Shown: positions 14,679 through 23,293, counted from the first letter of the stretch. The stretch: 24,006 nucleotides of DNA from DUAL01 sp964452095 (GCA_964452095.1 CAYVKX010000023.1:1-24006), one strand, 5' to 3'. Notes: generated from the sequence alone by a model not told the origin. Numbers and translations are program-made.

Positions 14679-15668
14679 ATGATGAAACAAATTTTTAAAA
14701 TATTAAGTGTTTTTTGCTTTCTGCTAGTATTTACTACAGCAGCAAATGCACAAGACCCAGCATTTAGTCAGTTTTATGCCAACCCACTTTATTTGAACCC
14801 TGCTTTTGCTGGTGCTTCACCTGATGGTTGCCCAAGAACTACTTTAAATTACAGAGACCAATGGCCAGGAATTGGCAGAACTTATGTTACTACTTCTGTG
14901 GCTTACGACCAACATATTAATTCATTAGGTGGGGGCTTAGGCATTATGGTTTCTCAAGATAGAAGTGGTGCTGGAAACTTAAAAACTTTAAATGCTTCCC
15001 TACTTTATTCTTATCATTTGGAGGTGAGTAGAAAATTCTCGGTAAAAGCTGGTTTTGAGGCATCTTATAGGTCTATTAGTTTGGATTGGTCAAATTTAAC
15101 TTTTGGGGATATGATTGATCCTAAATATGGATTTATCTTCCCTACAAATGAGGATGTTGCAAATAACCCAACAGCTGTAAATTTCCCAGATTTTTCTACA
15201 GGATTTATAGGTTATTCTGAAAACATTTTCTTTGGTTTTGCTGCTCATCATCTAACGCAACCTAATCAAGGTTTTATTAGTGAGAGTCAATTACCAACTA
15301 AACTTACTGCACATATTGGAGGAAATATCCCATTAAGCAGGTATAGAAATAATGTAACCACCATTTCTCCAAATTTTTTATATCAGAAACAACAAGACTT
15401 TCAGCAATTCAACTATGGAGTTTATATAAATAGAGGCCCTATTGTTGGAGGGCTTTGGGCTCGTCATAGCATAAAAAATGTAGATTCATTCATCTTGATG
15501 GTAGGGCTTATTCAAGATGCTTTCAAGTTTGGATATAGTTATGATATCACATTAAGTAATCTTAAAAATAGTAATACTTTGGGTGCACATGAACTTTCCT
15601 TTACTATGTTTATGCCTTGCAGAAGTAAAAGTAAATCGTTCAACACAATAAGTTGCCCATCCTTTTAG
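14679..15668 (+). CDS. PorP/SprF family type IX secretion membrane protein
   Basis: With the start at 14679 the product has 329 aa and a proper signal peptide (MMKQIFKILSVFCFLLVFTT, then AANA cut before Q). The PorP/SprF hallmark follows at once: QDPAFSQFYANPLYLNPAFAG, then TTLNYRDQWPGI, LGGGLGIMVSQDRSGAG, and barrel strands down to LSNLKNSNTLGAHELSFTMF. Members are outer-membrane barrels that serve the T9SS as anchors or partners of the gliding adhesin or motor modules. The upstream frame to 14571 is rejected because it would precede the promoter and bury the signal peptide. gldJ follows after 31 nt, so the two are probably one transcript. Which of several PorP/SprF paralogues this is cannot be said. 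Confidence 0.92.
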   Translation: MMKQIFKILSVFCFLLVFTTAANAQDPAFSQFYANPLYLNPAFAGASPDGCPRTTLNYRDQWPGIGRTYVTTSVAYDQHINSLGGGLGIMVSQDRSGAGNLKTLNASLLYSYHLEVSRKFSVKAGFEASYRSISLDWSNLTFGDMIDPKYGFIFPTNEDVANNPTAVNFPDFSTGFIGYSENIFFGFAAHHLTQPNQGFISESQLPTKLTAHIGGNIPLSRYRNNVTTISPNFLYQKQQDFQQFNYGVYINRGPIVGGLWARHSIKNVDSFILMVGLIQDAFKFGYSYDITLSNLKNSNTLGAHELSFTMFMPCRSKSKSFNTISCPSF

Positions 15669-15699
15669 TTATTAATATCATCTTTAAAAACAAAAAACA

Positions 15700-17313
15700 A
15701 TGATAAAATCAAGCAAAATTATTTTAGTAATTACAATAGCAAGTTTTTTATTTACTGCTTGTTCCAACAAAGGGTCTTCTACTACTGGTTGGGATTACAA
15801 CAACACGAAAAACGGTGGTTTTGAAACCAATTCAAAATTTACAGAACAAGCTACCGGTCCTGGACTTTTATTTGTAGAGGGTGGTTCTTTCACTATGGGA
15901 AGAGTAGAACAAGATGTATTCTCTGATTGGAATAATGTACCAAAAACAGTTACTGTTTCTTCCTTTTACTTAGATGAAACAGAAGTGAGAAATGTAGATT
16001 ATTTAGAATACCTTTATTGGATAAAAAGAGTTTATGGACAAAGCTATCCGGAAGTATATAAAAAAGCTCTTCCTGACACTTTAGTATGGCGAGATAAATT
16101 GGGCTTTAATGAACCTTATGTAGAGAGTTATTTAAGACATCCTGCTTATCAAAATTATCCAGTAGTTGGCGTAAGTTGGACCCAAGCCAATGATTATTGC
16201 GTATGGCGTACTGATAGGGTAAATGAAAGAATCCTTATTGATGAAGGAATATTGAAAGAAGATAACGAACAAATTGATGAAAACTCTTTTAATACTGACG
16301 CTTATTTGGCAGGACAATATGAAGGAATCGTAAGAAGAAATTTAAAAAACCTTAATCCATCATTGGGAGAAGATTCAAGATTAGTAAGAATGGAAGACGG
16401 AATTTTATTGCCGAAATACCGCTTACCAACTGAAGCAGAATGGGAATTTGCTGCTCTTGGTTATGTTGGAAATACCAATATGGAGAATATGAAAGAGAGA
16501 AAATTATATCCTTGGAATGGCTCTTCAGTAAGAAATGGCGATAAGAAAAACCAAGGCGAAATAATGGCAAACTTCAAAAAAGGAAGAGGGGATAATATGG
16601 GGGTTGCTGGAAATCTAAACGATAATGCAGATATTACTGCTCCAGTTCGTTCTTATTGGCCAAATGATTATGGCTTGTATTGTATGGCTGGAAATGTATC
16701 GGAATGGGTAATGGATGTGTATCGACCAGTAATTGAGCAAACCACTACTACTGACCACAGACCTTACAGAGGAAGTAATTTCCAAACACAAAAAAGAGAT
16801 GAAGATGGTTTTGTTGAGGAGAAAGATAGTTTGGGAAGAATAACAATGGTAGATGTAGATGTGCAAGATAATGTTTACAGAAGAAACTATAAAAAATCTG
16901 ACAACATCAACTATATGGATGGAGATATCGAATCGCAAATGGGAATTGATTGGAATAACTTCTTAAACGAGCAATCTGCTGTTGATACTGCAAATGTAAA
17001 AATTGATAAGTGGAATCAAGATGCTAAAAAGTACAAAGAGAATCGAACAGGGAATTCTAGTGAAATGTATGATTATGGAAACACTACTTTAGTTACTGAT
17101 AGAACCAGAGTGTACAAAGGAGGGTCTTGGAAAGATAGAGCTTATTGGCTTGTGCCTGGAACAAGAAGATACTTAGATCAAGATCAATCTACTGATGCTA
17201 TAGGCTTTAGATGCGCTATGGAAAGATTGGGCGCTCCTACAAGTAATCTGAAAGAAAATCAAAGAAAAGGTACTGATTATAGTCAGAAAAAAATGGGAAG
17301 TAATAGAAGGTAA
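15700..17313 (+). CDS. gldJ: gliding motility/T9SS lipoprotein GldJ
   Basis: The 537-aa product has a lipoprotein signal (SKIILVITIASFLFTAC, lipid-modified C21) and a formylglycine-generating-enzyme-like (FGE-sulfatase) domain. Domain blocks are LLFVEGGSFTMGRVEQD, VSSFYLDETEVRNVDYLEYL, YPVVGVSWTQANDYCVWRTDR, YRLPTEAEWEFAALG, NDYGLYCMAGNVSEWVMDVYRP, and the end block RVYKGGSWKDRAYWLVPGTRRYLDQ, then GFRCAM. GldJ belongs to the GldK/GldJ lipoprotein group and is needed for gliding and T9SS function; it stabilises GldK in F. johnsoniae. The order porV-porU-gldJ matches that organism, except that a PorP-like gene lies between porU and gldJ here. A terminator follows at 17344. Confidence 0.95.
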   Translation: MIKSSKIILVITIASFLFTACSNKGSSTTGWDYNNTKNGGFETNSKFTEQATGPGLLFVEGGSFTMGRVEQDVFSDWNNVPKTVTVSSFYLDETEVRNVDYLEYLYWIKRVYGQSYPEVYKKALPDTLVWRDKLGFNEPYVESYLRHPAYQNYPVVGVSWTQANDYCVWRTDRVNERILIDEGILKEDNEQIDENSFNTDAYLAGQYEGIVRRNLKNLNPSLGEDSRLVRMEDGILLPKYRLPTEAEWEFAALGYVGNTNMENMKERKLYPWNGSSVRNGDKKNQGEIMANFKKGRGDNMGVAGNLNDNADITAPVRSYWPNDYGLYCMAGNVSEWVMDVYRPVIEQTTTTDHRPYRGSNFQTQKRDEDGFVEEKDSLGRITMVDVDVQDNVYRRNYKKSDNINYMDGDIESQMGIDWNNFLNEQSAVDTANVKIDKWNQDAKKYKENRTGNSSEMYDYGNTTLVTDRTRVYKGGSWKDRAYWLVPGTRRYLDQDQSTDAIGFRCAMERLGAPTSNLKENQRKGTDYSQKKMGSNRR

Positions 17314-17343
17314 AAACAGATTTTAGTATTAAGATATTAGATT

Positions 17344-17372
17344 AAAAGCCGAGCAAATGCTCGGCTTTTTTT
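17344..17372 (+). terminator. rho-independent terminator after gldJ
   Basis: AAAAGCCGAGCA / TGCTCGGCTTTT with an AA spacer (17344-17369) is followed by TTT and ends the porP-like/gldJ unit. The stem is identical to those at 3857 and 4441. Confidence 0.93.
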
Positions 17373-17379
17373 ATCTTTA
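17372..17379 (+). promoter_or_regulatory. possible -7 box of murF
   Basis: TATCTTTA differs from TAnnTTTG only in the last base and ends 16 nt before the murF ATG. It overlaps the T tail of the gldJ terminator, so murF would need such a start unless it depends on read-through. Confidence 0.4.
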
Positions 17380-17395
17380 CAATTTTAAATAAGAA

Positions 17396-18652
17396 ATGGG
17401 GATTCAAAAATTACACCAACTTTACTTAAAGCATCCTTTAATCTGTACTGATACAAGGAAGATTATAAAAAATAGCATCTTTTTTGCTTTGAAAGGAGAT
17501 AATTTCAATGGAAATAAATTTGCAGAAAAAGCAATAAAAGATGGATGTTCCTTTGCTATAATTGATGAAAAAGAGTACGCTAAAAATGATAAAATAATTT
17601 TAGTAAATGATGTTTTAGTTACTTTACAAAAACTAGCTCAATATCATAGAAAACAGCTTTTAATTCCCGTTATTGGAATTACTGGAACAAACGGAAAAAC
17701 TACTTCAAAAGAACTCATAAATGCTGTTTTATCTTCTGAGAAAAATTGCTATGCAACAAAAGGAAATCTGAATAATCATATTGGAGTGCCACTTAGTATT
17801 CTAGAAATCAATTCAACTCATGAAATTGCCATTATTGAGATGGGAGCAAATCATATAGGAGAGATTGCAGCTCTTTGCAAAATAGCACAACCAAATTTTG
17901 GGATTATTACAAATATCGGAAAAGCTCATTTGGAAGGATTTGGAAGTATTGATGGTGTTATTAAAGCAAAATCAGAGTTGTATCAGTTTATTACAAAAAC
18001 TGAAGGGAAGCTCTTTGTTAATAGTGAAGCTGAGTTATTGCTTGAGCTAGCAGAGCAAAGTATAAAAACAACCTATGGAAAAAATGGGGATTGCAAAGGA
18101 GATATTTCCTCAAACACTCCCTTTGTGAATGTTTTATTTAATAGCAATGAAATAAAAAGTAGTTTGATTGGGGATTATCAATTCTATAATATTATGCTTG
18201 CTATTTGTGTGGGAAAACATTTTGGAATTGGAGAAGAAAACATCAAAAAGGCAATTGAAAACTATACTCCAAACAATAATCGTTCTGAGATTTTAGAAAC
18301 TAAAAACAACACTTTAATTTTAGATGCCTACAATGCAAATCCATCATCTATGAGCGCCATGCTACATTCTTTTGCAAAACAAGATTATAGAAACAAACTT
18401 TGTGTTTTGGGTGATATGTTAGAAATGGGGGAAACGGCTAAAGAAGAACATAAAGAAATTGTTGCTTTGACTAAAAAATTAAAATTAGATTGTATTTTTA
18501 TTGGAAAAGAATTCTCTAAAGTAACTGAAAATGCTTACACAAAAACATCTGATTTTGCTGAATTTTTAAAAAGAACTCCAATTAGAAATAAAACTATTCT
18601 TTTAAAAGGTTCTAGAGGAATTGCATTAGAAAAGTTGGTGGATTTGCTTTAA
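17396..18652 (+). CDS. murF: UDP-N-acetylmuramoyl-tripeptide--D-alanyl-D-alanine ligase
   Basis: The 418-aa cytoplasmic Mur ligase adds D-Ala-D-Ala to UDP-MurNAc-tripeptide using ATP, the last soluble step of peptidoglycan precursor synthesis. Visible are the N-terminal Mur domain (CTDTRKIIKNSIFFALKGDNFNGN), the ATP-binding GITGTNGKTT at residues 94-103, the central domain ATKGNLNNHIGVPLSIL, IIEMGANHIGEIA and TNIGKAHLEGFGS, and the C-terminal ligase domain with NNNRSEILE, LDAYNANPSSM and VLGDMLEMG. Length is slightly short of the E. coli enzyme (452 aa), as is usual in Bacteroidota. Its stop codon overlaps that of the convergent wzz-like gene (TTAA at 18649-18652), leaving no room for a terminator between them. 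Confidence 0.96.
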   Translation: MGIQKLHQLYLKHPLICTDTRKIIKNSIFFALKGDNFNGNKFAEKAIKDGCSFAIIDEKEYAKNDKIILVNDVLVTLQKLAQYHRKQLLIPVIGITGTNGKTTSKELINAVLSSEKNCYATKGNLNNHIGVPLSILEINSTHEIAIIEMGANHIGEIAALCKIAQPNFGIITNIGKAHLEGFGSIDGVIKAKSELYQFITKTEGKLFVNSEAELLLELAEQSIKTTYGKNGDCKGDISSNTPFVNVLFNSNEIKSSLIGDYQFYNIMLAICVGKHFGIGEENIKKAIENYTPNNNRSEILETKNNTLILDAYNANPSSMSAMLHSFAKQDYRNKLCVLGDMLEMGETAKEEHKEIVALTKKLKLDCIFIGKEFSKVTENAYTKTSDFAEFLKRTPIRNKTILLKGSRGIALEKLVDLL

Positions 18653-19695
18653 CCCTCCACTAAAGCATCTCTAAATAATTTCCCGAAAACAAAGAAGCAT
18701 ACAGAAAGAAAACCTCCTAGGAAACCTCCTAAAATTCCTGCTAAAGTTTTAGAAGTTCTTTCTTCTTCTAAAGGCAAGATAGGCTTGTCAATAATTTGAA
18801 TAATTGGAGTTTGATTAAGGAGTGTCATTTTAGAGATTTCTAAATTCTTTACTATTTCCAAATACATGGTGTTGAGCACCTCTACTCTTCTCATTAACTG
18901 TAATTCCTTCAATCTTCCAGACGCTTTAATTATTCTTTGATTTATATCCTTAATTCTTGCAAATTCTTGTTCTGATTTATCTAATTCTACAAAAACAGAA
19001 TCAGCTCTATTTTGCAAAAAGTCTAAAGTATTATTTACTTGAGCAGTTTGATGTGAGATATACATTTTGCTCATTTCATCAATAAGAATTTCTGTAAATT
19101 GCTTGGAAAAACTCTCATCAGCAGAAACATAAGAAAGCGTAATAATATTCGCTTCTTCATTCAAAATTTCAATCACTAAATTATTCTCAATAATCTGATT
19201 CCAGATTACACTCATCACACTATCGTGCTGCAAACTATTTGTTTTATTAAAATTCACTCCATCAAACTCCTCATTTTTCTCCCACGATTCTCTAAATTTA
19301 TTTATTGTAATATAATGCTCTACCAACAAATCATTTTTCCCATCAATATTCCTTTCTCTTAAAAGTGTTGCCTCCACCACTCCCCTTGATTTTAGGAGTT
19401 CCATAATATTTTGCTGAGAAAAAGTAGTGCTTGAACTGCCTCCCAAATCAAAACCAAACTGAGAAGCAATACCCGACATTGCCCCCAAAGAACCGCTTCC
19501 TTGCTCATTTTCCACCACAAAGGTGAGTTCTGCTTTATAAGAAGGGGTGCTTAAAAAAGCAATCATAACCCCAAACACAAAAAACAAAAATGAGAACAAA
19601 ATAATCTTTACTTTCTTTTTCCACAGCACATCCCAATACTCTGATAGTTTTATCAGAATATCCTTAAGTTGTATTTCATCATTATACTGTTCCAT
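18649..19695 (-). CDS. Wzz-family polysaccharide chain-length/co-polymerase protein
   Basis: The 348-aa inner-membrane protein has the Wzz/PCP topology: a short cytoplasmic N-terminus with IKLSEYWDVLWKKKVKI, a first membrane segment (IILFSFLFFVFGVMIAFL) near residue 40, a large periplasmic helical region with coiled-coil character (LDFLQNRADSVFVELDKSEQEFARIKD), and a second membrane segment near the end. Just before the latter is the proline-rich TPIIQIIDKPILPLEEERTS typical of these proteins, followed by a Gly-rich helix (ILGGFLGGFLSVCFFVF). There is no C-terminal tyrosine-kinase domain. It would work with the Wza-like gene upstream, whose TAA overlaps this ATG (TAATG at 19693-19697). Glycosyltransferases are absent from the window. 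Confidence 0.92.
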   Translation of the reverse strand: MEQYNDEIQLKDILIKLSEYWDVLWKKKVKIILFSFLFFVFGVMIAFLSTPSYKAELTFVVENEQGSGSLGAMSGIASQFGFDLGGSSSTTFSQQNIMELLKSRGVVEATLLRERNIDGKNDLLVEHYITINKFRESWEKNEEFDGVNFNKTNSLQHDSVMSVIWNQIIENNLVIEILNEEANIITLSYVSADESFSKQFTEILIDEMSKMYISHQTAQVNNTLDFLQNRADSVFVELDKSEQEFARIKDINQRIIKASGRLKELQLMRRVEVLNTMYLEIVKNLEISKMTLLNQTPIIQIIDKPILPLEEERTSKTLAGILGGFLGGFLSVCFFVFGKLFRDALVEG

Positions 19696-22148
19696 TACTG
19701 TGCATTTACTCTATCAATTAATAGCCAAAGCGTCATAATTGCGGTTACTTTTAGCATTGCATTTTCTATTTGTCTGTTCCAATCTACAGGGCTTTCTTTT
19801 TCTTTTTTCTGCTTTTTTATTTTGTTGGCTACAATAATTGTAGATCCTTTTTTGATTCTTGGAGAAATGGTGAAAAGTCCAAAATTCATTGATTTTTTTG
19901 CTATTCCATTAGGATAAACTACAACCGTATTACTTTTTTTATTCTCTTTAGTAAATCCCCCAGCAAAATTATTTACATAATAATTTGCTCTCTTTCTACT
20001 AAAATGAGGAGCACTAATTGAAGTTCCTTCTAAATTCATTAGCTCTCCAGTAATATGCACTACATCCATAGTTTTTGGAACAATAATGCTATCTCCTTCA
20101 ACTAAAACTAAATTGTGCTTTGAAGTTTTTGAATGCATTGCTTTCTCCAAATTTAGATACACCATATCATAAGCAAATATCTTTTTGTCCTCAAGCGCAT
20201 TAGTAAATAAACTTAATTCTTCTTCTTCTTCTTCTTCTTCTTCTTCTTCTTCTTCTTCTATAGTAATTTCAAACTTTCTATACATCTTAACTCCATCTAA
20301 ATAGGCATAAGATGTAAGCCCTCCTGCCCTTTTAATTACTGATGAAATCTTCTCATCTTTGGACAGTAAGGTGTAAGTACCAGGATATTTTACTTCCCCA
20401 CTTAGCACCACATTCTTTGCTGCCTCAAAATCAGGGTTTTCTCTAACAAAAACTTGATCGAATGGTTGTAAAGTAAATTCTTGAGCTTCTGTACTTAAAA
20501 CTAAATCCTCCCCTATTTTAATGTTTTTAACAACTGTTCTTCTAGGTTTTAACTTATTAGAAGAAATATCATAATCCATAATTCTACTCACTTCTACTCT
20601 ACTTCCTTCAGCTTGCTGAGTAAGTCCACCAGCTTGTAAAAGTACATCTTGCAATGTCATTCCAACTCCAAAATCAAATTCTCCAGAAGCCCTAACAGCA
20701 CCTAAAACAGAAACAGTAAAATCATCATCAAAATCATCAATTGATAAGACACGAACAATGTCATATTCTTCCAAAAGGATGTTATCTTTATGATTATTAT
20801 CTTGTAAAATAGTTCCTAAATCAACTGCAATATGTGTTTTTGTTCTATCTTCATTCAATCTGATAACATAAACTTTATCTAAAAATGTTTTGTCATCAAT
20901 ACATTTTGCTCTATTTAATAAATCTAATAAATGTTCGCCTTGCTTAAATTCGTAATCCCCAGCTACACCAATACTACCTTTCACACTTACTACATTCGAA
21001 AGTTTATTAGAAATTGTATTCACAATAATCTCATCTCCATTTTGCACAGCAGTTGAATTTGCATGATCTTTATGTACATCATTTACTCTAACAGAATTAT
21101 ATTCTATCCTTTTTAAAGTAATCACATCAGAAAAAGCATTAGTTGTAAATCCACCAGCATATTTAATAATACTAGCAACCGATTCTCCAGTTTTTCCTTC
21201 ATAAGTATAAGGGCGATTTACAGCTCCTTTTACTTCAACAATATGCTTTGCTGGAGGAACAAAAAGATAATCTCCATCTTGCATATAAATATCTTGCGAG
21301 CGTGTTGGGTTAAATAAGAACTGATAAACATCTAAAGAATCAACCGTTTTTCCATCTCTCTTAATATAGATATTACGAACAGTACCCAATTGATTTGGTC
21401 CATTTGCAGCAATAAGTGCATTAAAAGCAGTGTTAATAGCAGGAATAGAATAAGAACCAGGATTATAAACCTCCCCAACTATATTTACTGTAATAACTCT
21501 AGAATAAGAAAGCGTAACATCAATTTCAGAGTTTTTCATATCCAAGAAAGAAGAAAATTTACTCTTAAGTAAAGAACGCATTCTTTTAAAAGCCAAACCT
21601 TTTACATAAATTCTACCATAAGAACTTGGAGTAATATATCCTCTATCATCTACTAAAAGCGTTTCCGAGAACTCAGAATAACCCCAAACAGAAATTGAAA
21701 TTTCATCACCACTTCCTACTTTATAATTTTCAGGTGCTTTTGCATCTAATGCTTTTTGATAAAAAGATAACTCATTGTTTCTAAACACATCCTGTCCGTA
21801 AATTCTAGCTTTAGGATAAGTAGTAGTATCGACAACTAAAGTATCACCAAAACTTTCATAGAATTTTGAAAGAGAAGAGTTACTTCCAACTGTATCCTGC
21901 ACTCCTTTTGCATATTTACCTCTAGAGTTTTTAAAATCCATTGCCTCAGCAATTTCTTCTTCTGAAAGCCCCATTTGTTTTAGCACTTGTTCTGATGGAA
22001 TATCAGATGGGCGTAAATCTTCAGGGTTTGCATTAGATGGCAAGAACTTTAAATAAGCAGGGTTAATTTTTGATTTATCAATATTAATTTGTGCATTGGC
22101 AACCAATGAAAAACAAACAACTGATAATAGTAAAATAAGTTTCTTCAT
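19695..22148 (-). CDS. Wza-like polysaccharide export protein with SLBB domains and a poly-Glu run
   Basis: The 817-aa exported protein has a signal peptide (MKKLILLLSVVCFSLVANA, then Q) and a polysaccharide-biosynthesis/export domain from about residue 141 (NYKVGSGDEISISVWG, then DDRGYITPSSYGRIYVKGLAF). Several SLBB repeats follow (VNIVGEVYNPGSYSIPA; VEVKGAVNRPYTYEGK; VSVKGSIGVAGDYEFKQGE; VSVLGAVRASGEFDFGVG; VVLSGEVKYPGTYTLL; VHITGELMNLEGTSISAP). A membrane helix lies near the C-terminus (MLKVTAIMTLWLLIDRV). It is expected to form the outer-membrane/periplasmic export channel for capsule or exopolysaccharide. No lipobox cysteine is seen, unlike E. coli Wza, and it is about twice Wza's length, as is common in Bacteroidota. 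A run of 14 glutamates lies at residues 631-644. It starts 5 nt after the acyl-CoA dehydrogenase stop and overlaps the wzz-like start. Confidence 0.94.
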   Translation of the reverse strand: MKKLILLLSVVCFSLVANAQINIDKSKINPAYLKFLPSNANPEDLRPSDIPSEQVLKQMGLSEEEIAEAMDFKNSRGKYAKGVQDTVGSNSSLSKFYESFGDTLVVDTTTYPKARIYGQDVFRNNELSFYQKALDAKAPENYKVGSGDEISISVWGYSEFSETLLVDDRGYITPSSYGRIYVKGLAFKRMRSLLKSKFSSFLDMKNSEIDVTLSYSRVITVNIVGEVYNPGSYSIPAINTAFNALIAANGPNQLGTVRNIYIKRDGKTVDSLDVYQFLFNPTRSQDIYMQDGDYLFVPPAKHIVEVKGAVNRPYTYEGKTGESVASIIKYAGGFTTNAFSDVITLKRIEYNSVRVNDVHKDHANSTAVQNGDEIIVNTISNKLSNVVSVKGSIGVAGDYEFKQGEHLLDLLNRAKCIDDKTFLDKVYVIRLNEDRTKTHIAVDLGTILQDNNHKDNILLEEYDIVRVLSIDDFDDDFTVSVLGAVRASGEFDFGVGMTLQDVLLQAGGLTQQAEGSRVEVSRIMDYDISSNKLKPRRTVVKNIKIGEDLVLSTEAQEFTLQPFDQVFVRENPDFEAAKNVVLSGEVKYPGTYTLLSKDEKISSVIKRAGGLTSYAYLDGVKMYRKFEITIEEEEEEEEEEEEEELSLFTNALEDKKIFAYDMVYLNLEKAMHSKTSKHNLVLVEGDSIIVPKTMDVVHITGELMNLEGTSISAPHFSRKRANYYVNNFAGGFTKENKKSNTVVVYPNGIAKKSMNFGLFTISPRIKKGSTIIVANKIKKQKKEKESPVDWNRQIENAMLKVTAIMTLWLLIDRVNAQ
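20217..20258 (-). repeat. trinucleotide microsatellite (GAA)14 inside the Wza-like gene
   Basis: Fourteen uninterrupted TTC units on the plus strand read as GAA codons in frame on the minus strand, giving Glu14 between two SLBB-type regions. Because the unit is 3 nt, slippage would change tract length without breaking the frame. Confidence 0.97.
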
Positions 22149-22153
22149 AATTA

Positions 22154-23293
22154 TTATTTTAAAATAGAACGAGAGATGACAATTCTTTGAATCTCTGAAG
22201 TTCCTTCATAAATTTGTGTAATTTTTGCATCACGCATTAATCTTTCAACATGATATTCTTTTACAAAACCATAACCACCATGCACTTGCACGGCCTCAAC
22301 AGTAGTTTTCATAGCTGTTTCAGAAGCAAATACCTTAGCCATAGCTCCAAGTCTATCATAGTTTTGTCCGTTATCTTTTAGCCATGCAGCTTTTATACAA
22401 AGTAATCTTGCAGCTTCAATTTCAGTAGCCATATCCGCTAATTTGAAAGCAATTGCTTGGTGTTTTGAAATCTCTTTTCCAAATGCTTTTCTTTCTTTAG
22501 AATATTGTAAAGCCAACTCATAAGCTCCTGATGCTATCCCTAATGCTTGAGATGCAATTCCAATTCTACCTCCTGATAAAGTTTTCATTGCAAAAGTAAA
22601 TCCAAACCCATCTTCTCCAATTCTGTTTTCTTTTGGTACTTTTACATCAGTAAACATTAACGAATGTGTATCTGAACCTCTAATCCCTAGTTTGTTTTCT
22701 TTTTGTCCAACTACAAATCCATCCATTCCTTTTTCAACTATAAAAGCATTGATTCCTCTGTGCCCTTTTTCTACATCTGTTTGCGCAATTACTAAATAAA
22801 CAGAAGCTGAATTTCCATTGGTAATCCAGTTTTTGGTTCCGTTTAATAAATAATGATCTCCTTTATCAATTGCAGTTGTTTGCTGTGAAGTAGCATCAGA
22901 TCCTGCTTCTGGTTCCGAAAGACAAAATGCACCAATTATCTCACCAGTTGCTAATGGTTTTAAATATTTTTCTTTTTGCTCTTCTGAACCAAAAGTTTCA
23001 AGTCCCCAACAAACTAAAGAATTATTTACTGACATCACAACTGAACATGAGGCATCCACTTTTGAAATTTCCTCCATAGCCAAAACATAAGAAACAGCAT
23101 CCATTCCTGAACCACCATATTTTGGATCAACCATCATTCCTAAGAAACCTAACTCACCTAATTCCTTGATTTGCTTTGTAGGAAAAGTTTGATTCTCATC
23201 TCTTTCAATTACCCCAGGCAATAATTTAGTTTGTGCAAATTCTCTTGCCGCATCTCTCACTGCAATTTGTTCTTCCGTCAATTCAAAATTCAT
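22154..23293 (-). CDS. acyl-CoA dehydrogenase (short-chain/butyryl-CoA type)
   Basis: The 379-aa FAD enzyme oxidises acyl-CoA to trans-2-enoyl-CoA in fatty-acid or branched-chain amino-acid breakdown. Marks are the N-terminal FELTEEQIAVRDAAREFA, the FAD/substrate blocks GAFCLSEPEAGSDATSQQT and NGTKNWITNGNSASVYLV, GGRIGIASQALGIASGAYE, the helix YSKERKAFGKEISKHQAIAF, and the C-terminal VQVHGGYGFVKEYHVERLMRD followed by YEGTSEIQR. The catalytic base is the Glu in YEGTSE (E363). Length is typical. It is cytoplasmic. A -7 box lies 26 nt upstream. The Wza-like gene starts 5 nt after its stop, so the export genes may share this promoter despite unrelated function. Confidence 0.96.
   Translation of the reverse strand: MNFELTEEQIAVRDAAREFAQTKLLPGVIERDENQTFPTKQIKELGELGFLGMMVDPKYGGSGMDAVSYVLAMEEISKVDASCSVVMSVNNSLVCWGLETFGSEEQKEKYLKPLATGEIIGAFCLSEPEAGSDATSQQTTAIDKGDHYLLNGTKNWITNGNSASVYLVIAQTDVEKGHRGINAFIVEKGMDGFVVGQKENKLGIRGSDTHSLMFTDVKVPKENRIGEDGFGFTFAMKTLSGGRIGIASQALGIASGAYELALQYSKERKAFGKEISKHQAIAFKLADMATEIEAARLLCIKAAWLKDNGQNYDRLGAMAKVFASETAMKTTVEAVQVHGGYGFVKEYHVERLMRDAKITQIYEGTSEIQRIVISRSILK

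Noticed and set aside
16615..16938. 107-codon minus-strand frame inside gldJ
   Set aside because: It is an antisense shadow of the FGE-like domain, with biased low-complexity composition and no promoter or family signal.
20217..20258. Phase-variable on/off switch at the GAA tract
   Set aside because: The unit is three bases and in frame, so slippage changes length but cannot switch the gene off.
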